Positions 5,420 through 9,451 of a stretch of 9,451 bases of DNA are shown piece by piece. Both the position numbers and the translations under genes were made by a program. Every line of letters starts with the position of its first letter. The first letter of the stretch is position 1. The stretch is taken from positions 1 to 9,451 of the forward strand of contig CALKVD010000066.1 in assembly GCA_937996615.1 (NCBI GenBank), written 5' to 3'. Under the pieces are notes generated by a model that saw only the letters and a program-made list of their open reading frames with translations, did not search any database and had not been told where the DNA came from. This DNA comes from an uncultured Rickettsiales bacterium (GTDB taxonomy: Bacteria; Pseudomonadota; Alphaproteobacteria; Rickettsiales; Midichloriaceae).

Positions 5420-7099
5420 ATGCAAAATACTCCAGAAAATACTAAACCAATAACCGTATCAGAATATCTCCAAGGAATGACAACAAAATCTGCAGAAGAG
5501 TTTTTGCTTTTCGACACAGAACAGATGGCTAAGACAATGAAAGAGTGGCCAGAAGATCAGGAAAATAAAAAAGAGGCTTTAAAAAAAGTAATGGCGATGG
5601 CTGCTTTGGGACTTGAGGTTCGAGATTCACAAGGTCGAGAATCAAAAAATCTTAAGAATTTTTCGATAGCGACATATTTTAGTCACGGTCAGAGGATTAA
5701 AGTTGACGTTGAAGACACAAACAAAAATGATCTAATCAATTGTATCGCAGGAGGAGCAAACCAAATTAGCACCAAGGATTTTGCACCCACAAGCATTGTA
5801 AACGATGGCGGCAAAGTTATGCATAACCGCGCTGCAGGGACGCACGGAATTGAGATAAATAAAAAAGGAGTATCGAAAGAACTGAAAGGAAAAAAATATG
5901 GGGTTTTCAGTGGAATCTTAAAATTTAGCATGTTTCTGTTGCGACCAGTATCCTTTATTATAAGACCGGTAGTAAAACGCTTGGCACCGAAGTTTTATGA
6001 ACGAGCTAGAATCGGACTCTCGACCCAACACTGGGGGATAAACATGGCAATCCAAAATCCGGTCAAGCAAGGAGAAATCAAAGCTGACGGTACTAATGGC
6101 CATATGTATCTCAATTTCACTGAAGGAAAAAATGCAGAAAAAAAACCAATGACTTCGTTTCTCGTTGGGATTGAGCCTTCTGCCCCTAATCAAAAAAGTG
6201 CGTCCGGCGCAGGTCACTCCAAAACTGGGGGTAAAAGCAATTTATCACCGGTTGGTTCTTTTGGTTGGTATGATAAAGCCAGTTCAAAAAATAAAAACTT
6301 TCTTAATCATATCAAAAACATGGCTGCGGCACAAAAAAATAATCCCAATCATCCTTCGGTTTCATCAGCAAATAATCTGACAGAAAAAGATCAAAAAACT
6401 TTGGATAAAATAAATCAAGGCAAAAAAGTATCAAAAGAAGAGTTACATAAACTTGCAACAGCCGTTGGCATTGAAATCAGAAAAATTGATGGTAAAGAGG
6501 TATTTTTATACCCAACAGCGAAAAAATTAGCTGATGCGGGGTTTAGTGTCCCTAAACCATATGGCGGCTTAACCGCAAAAATTTCTGCAAGTGATTTGCG
6601 GGGAATAAAAGATCAGTCAATGCCGGACGAAATAATATATTTCAAACCAGCAAAATCATTTGAAGATTTAATGAAGCAAGCTCCTATATTTGCAGATATA
6701 GAAAACAAACCCCTGCTCAAAAACAACCCCCACTTAGATTTAAAGCAGTGTTTGCAAATTTCTCTTGCTTATAGTATGGCAAATCTTGGTTCTAATCCTG
6801 AAATCAAAAAAATGCTTCAAGATTTAGAATCAACCAAATCAATTAGTAGCGAAATGCTTGCGCCATTAATCAAAGCTGCTTGTTTAGAAAATGTTGATCT
6901 AACTAAGGATTATGTCGACAATCAGCAAATGGTATCTAACAAACTAAGTGAAACAGAAAGAATGAGTCAAGGTGATTTGAGCACAGCCATGGGTAGTACT
7001 CAAGATAAAACCGAATCGGATTTGACTCAATCTTTTACAGACAAAGTTGAAATTCAACGTAGGAACTCAATAAGTAATAGCGTTTCTTCTATTGGGTAA
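5420..7099 (+). CDS. Unrecognised 559-residue protein
   Basis: I do not recognise this protein. It has no signal peptide: the N-terminus is polar and acidic (1-60, mainly helical, with SAEEFLLFDTEQM and KEWPEDQENKKEALKK). Residues 128-275 are rich in glycine and histidine: GTHGIEINKKG (140-150), STQHWGINMA (201-210), DGTNGHMYLNF (223-233), FLVGIEPSAP (247-256) and GAGHSKTGGKS (263-273). They look like the conserved core of a globular domain. A hydrophobic stretch with interspersed basic residues (about 161-185) precedes STQHWG and could lie on or in a membrane. Residues 287-345 are Asn/Lys/Ser-rich and probably flexible; about 346-500 is mixed helix and strand; the tail (505-559) is polar and ends QRRNSISNSVSSIG. 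Size, lack of an export signal, polar tail and solitary position would fit a secreted effector or lineage-specific factor, but that is inference. The frame is long, intact and surely coding. Confidence 0.85.
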   Translation: MQNTPENTKPITVSEYLQGMTTKSAEEFLLFDTEQMAKTMKEWPEDQENKKEALKKVMAMAALGLEVRDSQGRESKNLKNFSIATYFSHGQRIKVDVEDTNKNDLINCIAGGANQISTKDFAPTSIVNDGGKVMHNRAAGTHGIEINKKGVSKELKGKKYGVFSGILKFSMFLLRPVSFIIRPVVKRLAPKFYERARIGLSTQHWGINMAIQNPVKQGEIKADGTNGHMYLNFTEGKNAEKKPMTSFLVGIEPSAPNQKSASGAGHSKTGGKSNLSPVGSFGWYDKASSKNKNFLNHIKNMAAAQKNNPNHPSVSSANNLTEKDQKTLDKINQGKKVSKEELHKLATAVGIEIRKIDGKEVFLYPTAKKLADAGFSVPKPYGGLTAKISASDLRGIKDQSMPDEIIYFKPAKSFEDLMKQAPIFADIENKPLLKNNPHLDLKQCLQISLAYSMANLGSNPEIKKMLQDLESTKSISSEMLAPLIKAACLENVDLTKDYVDNQQMVSNKLSETERMSQGDLSTAMGSTQDKTESDLTQSFTDKVEIQRRNSISNSVSSIG

Positions 7100-7154
7100 T
7101 AAGACTTTTGATTCGGGTAACTCAATTGGGATGATAATTATTTAGCAAAATGAT

Positions 7155-7183
7155 TTGATATTATCAGTTTTGCATTTTAAAAT
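7155..7183 (+). promoter_or_regulatory. Sigma-70-like promoter upstream of glmM
   Basis: TTGATA (7155-7160) and TAAAAT (7178-7183), each matching consensus at 5 of 6 bases, are spaced 17 bp apart: the best promoter match in the window. The start site would be near 7190, giving a leader of about 70 nt that contains the repeat/palindrome at 7199-7228. The spacer is almost entirely the 19-bp element shared with the 17-kDa antigen upstream region. Confidence 0.5.
7161..7179 (+). repeat. 19-bp element shared with the 17-kDa antigen upstream region (copy 2)
   Basis: TTATCAGTTTTGCATTTTA matches 1536-1554 at 18 of 19 bases. It fills the spacer of the candidate glmM promoter. A shorter related stretch, GTTTGCATTA, occurs at 5364-5373 before the unrecognised gene. 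Confidence 0.4.
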
Positions 7184-7198
7184 CATGATTATTCACGA

Positions 7199-7228
7199 TT
7201 CAGATTATAGTTCAGATTATAATCTGAA
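7199..7228 (+). promoter_or_regulatory. Direct repeat plus perfect 18-bp palindrome in the glmM leader
   Basis: TTCAGATTATA occurs at 7199-7209 and again at 7211-7221 (period 12). The second copy runs into its complement, giving the perfect palindrome TTCAGATTATAATCTGAA at 7211-7228. In RNA this forms a 7-bp stem with a UAUA loop, followed by a T-rich stretch (7228-7253). The first repeat copy can pair with the same right arm, so two exclusive hairpins are possible. The palindrome also contains TATAAT (7218-7223), but no good -35 box sits upstream of it. It could be a protein operator, an attenuator, or the 3' hairpin of the preceding gene. Confidence 0.5.
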
Positions 7229-7259
7229 TTTAATTATTTATTTTTATTAATTTAAGTCT

Positions 7260-8609
7260 ATGTTCGGCACTGATGGTATTCGTGGTACAGTTAATTCATT
7301 TCCAATGACGGCAGAAATTGCCTTGCGTTTTGGAATGGCTGCTGGGATCTATCTTCGGACCCATCATATCCATGATTATCGCTATCGCGCCATCATCGCA
7401 AAAGACACAAGGCTTTCTGGCTATCTTCTAGAGCCTGCATTAACAGCCGGGTTAATCGCGGTTGGGGTTGATGTTACTTTGGTTGGTCCAATGCCAACCC
7501 CAGCAGTTCCGATTTTGATCAAGTCGCTTAGAGCTGATTTTGGAATCATGATAACAGCGTCGCACAATCCATATCACGACAACGGTTTTAAGCTATTTCG
7601 CCAAAACGGCCAAAAAATGTCGGAGCAATGTGAAGCGATTATCCAAGATATGATAACGCAAAATAACTTCAACGACTACCTTGCTTCTCCCGATCTTTTA
7701 GGACGAGCGATGAGGCTTGACGATGCTCAAGGTCGATATATCGAACATGTTAAGAGCATTTTACCTCGCAACCTTTCTTTATCGCATTTCAGAATTGTTT
7801 TAGATTGTGCCAATGGAGCGGCTTATAAAGTCGGGGCGGCAGTCTTTTGGGAATTGGGAGCCGAAGTAATTATAATTGGTAATGAGCCAAATGGTTTAAA
7901 CATCAACGAAAATTTTGGTTCAATGCATCCAAATAATTTGGTGCAAAAAGTTCTCCAAACAAGGGCTGATCTTGGGATTGCGCTCGATGGTGATGCCGAC
8001 AGGATCTTGCTTTGTGATGAAAATGGCAAGATAATCGACGGTGATCATTTGATTGCGGCGATTGCGATGTATCTAAAATCGAAAAACACAACTCAAAATT
8101 GCAGTAATGTCGCTCTCACTCATATCTCAAACGGTGCCCTTTTTGATTATTTTGCGTTCCATAATATCAAATGCTTTAAAACCAATGTTGGCGATCGTAA
8201 TATTGCATCGGCAATGCGCGAACATGGTTGTATTATGGGCGGGGAGCGTTCGGGCCATATTATCATCAATAACTATTGCACCACCGGCGATGGGCTGATT
8301 GCAGCTCTTTGTGTTTTGTCTGCAATGATTGAAAACGGGCAAAAAGCCAGTGAATTATTCGCTCTTTTTGAGCTTTATCCGCAAATCAATCATAATATAC
8401 CATATTTTAGCGATAATCCTTTAGAAAATCAAGAAATTACCGATAAATTAGCGCATATACAGCAATATTATGCCAATTATTCTCAAAATAGCACTAGAAT
8501 CATTGTCCGCAAATCTGGGACCGAAAACCTAATTCGCGTCATGGTTGAAAGCAAAAGCAAAGAAGTCGCAAGTGAAGCATTTGAGCAAATCAAGGCAATT
8601 TTAGGTTGA
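7260..8609 (+). CDS. glmM: Phosphoglucosamine mutase GlmM
   Basis: Interconverts glucosamine-6-phosphate and glucosamine-1-phosphate, the step before GlmU in UDP-GlcNAc synthesis for peptidoglycan and lipopolysaccharide. 449 residues of the alpha-D-phosphohexomutase fold with all signatures: FGTDGIRGTVN (2-12), the phosphoserine loop TASHNPYHDNGFK (99-111, Ser101), the Mg2+ loop DGDADR (243-248), the sugar-specificity loop GGERSGH (327-333, the GlmM form), and the phosphate-binding RKSGTENLIRVMVE (417-430). In the last motif Asn replaces the usual Pro after GTE. The start is unusual. The ATG codes the residue directly before FGTDGIRG, about four or five residues shorter than the E. coli form, and an in-frame stop at 7248-7250 leaves no upstream start codon. 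No Shine-Dalgarno sequence. It has its own promoter and a structured leader, and is convergent with rnhA. Confidence 0.97.
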   Translation: MFGTDGIRGTVNSFPMTAEIALRFGMAAGIYLRTHHIHDYRYRAIIAKDTRLSGYLLEPALTAGLIAVGVDVTLVGPMPTPAVPILIKSLRADFGIMITASHNPYHDNGFKLFRQNGQKMSEQCEAIIQDMITQNNFNDYLASPDLLGRAMRLDDAQGRYIEHVKSILPRNLSLSHFRIVLDCANGAAYKVGAAVFWELGAEVIIIGNEPNGLNINENFGSMHPNNLVQKVLQTRADLGIALDGDADRILLCDENGKIIDGDHLIAAIAMYLKSKNTTQNCSNVALTHISNGALFDYFAFHNIKCFKTNVGDRNIASAMREHGCIMGGERSGHIIINNYCTTGDGLIAALCVLSAMIENGQKASELFALFELYPQINHNIPYFSDNPLENQEITDKLAHIQQYYANYSQNSTRIIVRKSGTENLIRVMVESKSKEVASEAFEQIKAILG

Positions 8610-8669
8610 TTTAAAAAAACCGAATGCATTAAACGGCTAATATATATCCAATAAAAATAATATGTAAAT

Positions 8670-8752
8670 ATATATAGTAAATTAAGTTGGGTTTTTCTTA
8701 TCAAATATTCTATTAAAATCTATAGGCAAACCCAATTTAATTTACTATATAT
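8670..8752. repeat. 25-bp near-perfect inverted repeat between convergent glmM and rnhA
   Basis: The left arm (8670-8694) and right arm (8728-8752) are complementary at 24 of 25 bases around a 33-nt loop. The only mismatch is G8686 against the base expected from the right arm, which remains a G.U wobble in one RNA sense. Stems are AT-rich with a GTTGGGTTT end. It starts 60 bp after the glmM stop and ends 150 bp before the rnhA stop, so it could serve as a bidirectional terminator or mRNA 3' structure. No T-tract directly follows the stem in either direction, and arm length plus loop would also fit a small non-autonomous palindromic element. No target-site duplication was seen. Confidence 0.6.
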
Positions 8753-8789
8753 GCTTAAATTAACATTTTCCAAACTAAAAACCTCTAGT

Positions 8790-8857
8790 CAAATTAATAA
8801 ATCTCCACAGATCAGCTCAAATTGTTTTATAAAACAAATTAGTAAATCAAAACAGAT
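8790..8857. repeat. Two imperfect 23-bp direct repeats with an intervening 16-bp palindrome
   Basis: Positions 8790-8812 and 8835-8857 share the pattern CAAATTARTAAATC, three variable bases, then ACAGAT: 19 of 23 bases identical, period 45. Between them, and overlapping the second copy, is the perfect palindrome TTGTTTTATAAAACAA (8822-8837). Non-coding; together with the inverted repeat at 8670-8752 it fills most of the 293-bp gap between glmM and rnhA. Origin unknown. Confidence 0.4.
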
Positions 8858-8902
8858 TTAAACCTTTTTATAATAATGTTATAGCATATTATTACATTGC
8901 AC

Positions 8903-9364
8903 TTACCTCCCAAATAATTTAATCGCATCCCGTGCCAATCTATCAGCTGCATCGTTATATTGACAGCCGCTATGTCCCTTGACCCAATGCCAGGCAACTC
9001 TGTGCTTAGCGACGATTTCGTCAAGCTGCACCCAAAGATCTACATTCTTTATTTTACCCCTGTTCCAACCATTTTTTTTCCAATCATGGATCCAAGTTGT
9101 GATTCCATTTTTGACATAGGTACTGTCCGTATAGATATTTACATAACTGGGTTTTTTCAAAGCATTCAAGCTTTGAATTGCCGCCATCAGCTCCATTCTA
9201 TTATTGGTAGTTTTCTCAACGCCCCCAGATATTTCTCGTTTCTGATCCCGCCATAGTAGCACTGCGCCCCAACCTCCGGCACCGGGATTCCCGGAACAAG
9301 CCCCGTCGCAATATATGGTCACGGATTCAGGATTGATTGTAGCTTTAGAGTCAAAATTATCCAT
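8903..9364 (-). CDS. rnhA: Ribonuclease HI
   Basis: Degrades the RNA strand of RNA:DNA hybrids (R-loops, primers) in the cytoplasm. 153 residues, matching the usual bacterial length of about 155. The catalytic carboxylates are all present: Asp20 in IYCDGACSGNPG, Glu58 in NNRMELMA, Asp80 in YTDSTYV, and Asp138 in YNDAADRLA, with the product-release His131 in VKGHSG. The WIHDWKKNGWNR segment (91-102) is the basic handle that holds the hybrid, typical of the proteobacterial type 1 enzyme. The ATG at 9364 gives a short polar extension of about 15 residues before the first strand; no better start is visible and no Shine-Dalgarno sequence precedes it. It is the only minus-strand gene here and faces glmM; its promoter should lie in 9365-9451 or beyond the window. 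Confidence 0.97.
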   Translation of the reverse strand: MDNFDSKATINPESVTIYCDGACSGNPGAGGWGAVLLWRDQKREISGGVEKTTNNRMELMAAIQSLNALKKPSYVNIYTDSTYVKNGITTWIHDWKKNGWNRGKIKNVDLWVQLDEIVAKHRVAWHWVKGHSGCQYNDAADRLARDAIKLFGR

Positions 9365-9381
9365 ATATTTAAATAATCAGT

Positions 9382-9418
9382 AATAGAAAATGTCAGAAAG
9401 AAGAAATAAAAAATGTCA
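9382..9418 (-). repeat. 14-bp direct repeat upstream of rnhA
   Basis: AATAGAAAATGTCA (9382-9395) and AATAAAAAATGTCA (9405-9418) agree at 13 of 14 bases, 23 bp start to start, about two helical turns. On the rnhA strand each reads TGACATTTT followed by YTATT. They lie 18-54 bp before the rnhA start codon, so they could be regulator sites or -35-like elements. No convincing -10 partner is clear. Low-complexity AT-rich sequence makes chance a fair alternative. Confidence 0.3.
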
Positions 9419-9451
9419 TGTATGTAACTAAACAAAAAAAAATATTGTAAA

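Noticed and set aside
5918..6217. Minus-strand open frame opposite the unrecognised 559-residue gene
   Set aside because: Overlaps a longer, clearly coding frame and shows no recognisable domain.
8613..8638. Minus-strand hairpin AGCCG/CGGTT followed by T7, a possible rnhA terminator
   Set aside because: Only a 3-bp GC core plus a wobble, 11-nt loop, and about 265 nt beyond the rnhA stop; too weak to call.

Overview
The window is AT-rich DNA from a proteobacterium, most likely an alphaproteobacterium of the Rickettsiales or a similar host-associated lineage. The best taxonomic pointers are a close relative of the rickettsial 17-kDa surface antigen lipoprotein, a plastid/chlamydia-like dicarboxylate (DASS) transporter, an FtsQ with alphaproteobacterial features, and AT-rich intergenic spacers. 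TGA ends several genes (ftsQ, glmM), so the standard bacterial code applies. The exact lineage cannot be fixed without a database search.

Layout. 1-1356 (+) is a DASS transporter whose 5' end lies outside the window. 1569-2072 (+) is a 17-kDa-antigen-type lipoprotein. 2308-3093 (+) is a class II aldolase/adducin-fold protein. 3318-4280 (+) is mutM. 4373-5245 (+) is ftsQ, with a possible 52-codon ORF overlapping its 3' end. 5420-7099 (+) is a 559-residue protein that I do not recognise. 7260-8609 (+) is glmM. 8903-9364 (-) is rnhA, convergent with glmM. No tRNA, rRNA, CRISPR array, transposase or intact mobile element is visible.

The genes do not form one pathway. They cover metabolite uptake, outer-envelope structure, repair of oxidised DNA (MutM), RNA:DNA hybrid removal (RNase HI), septal assembly (FtsQ) and UDP-GlcNAc precursor supply for peptidoglycan and lipopolysaccharide (GlmM). 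Spacers of roughly 90-290 bp, most with their own plausible sigma-70-like promoter, suggest mainly single-gene transcription. ftsQ stands without ddl/mur genes before it or ftsA after it.

The points most worth following are: the unrecognised 559-residue protein; a glmM upstream region with a good promoter followed by a direct repeat and a perfect palindrome that could form alternative hairpins; a near-identical 19-bp element before both glmM and the 17-kDa antigen gene; the lack of a Shine-Dalgarno sequence at all seven start codons; and a 25-bp inverted repeat plus degenerate 45-bp-period repeats between the convergent glmM and rnhA.
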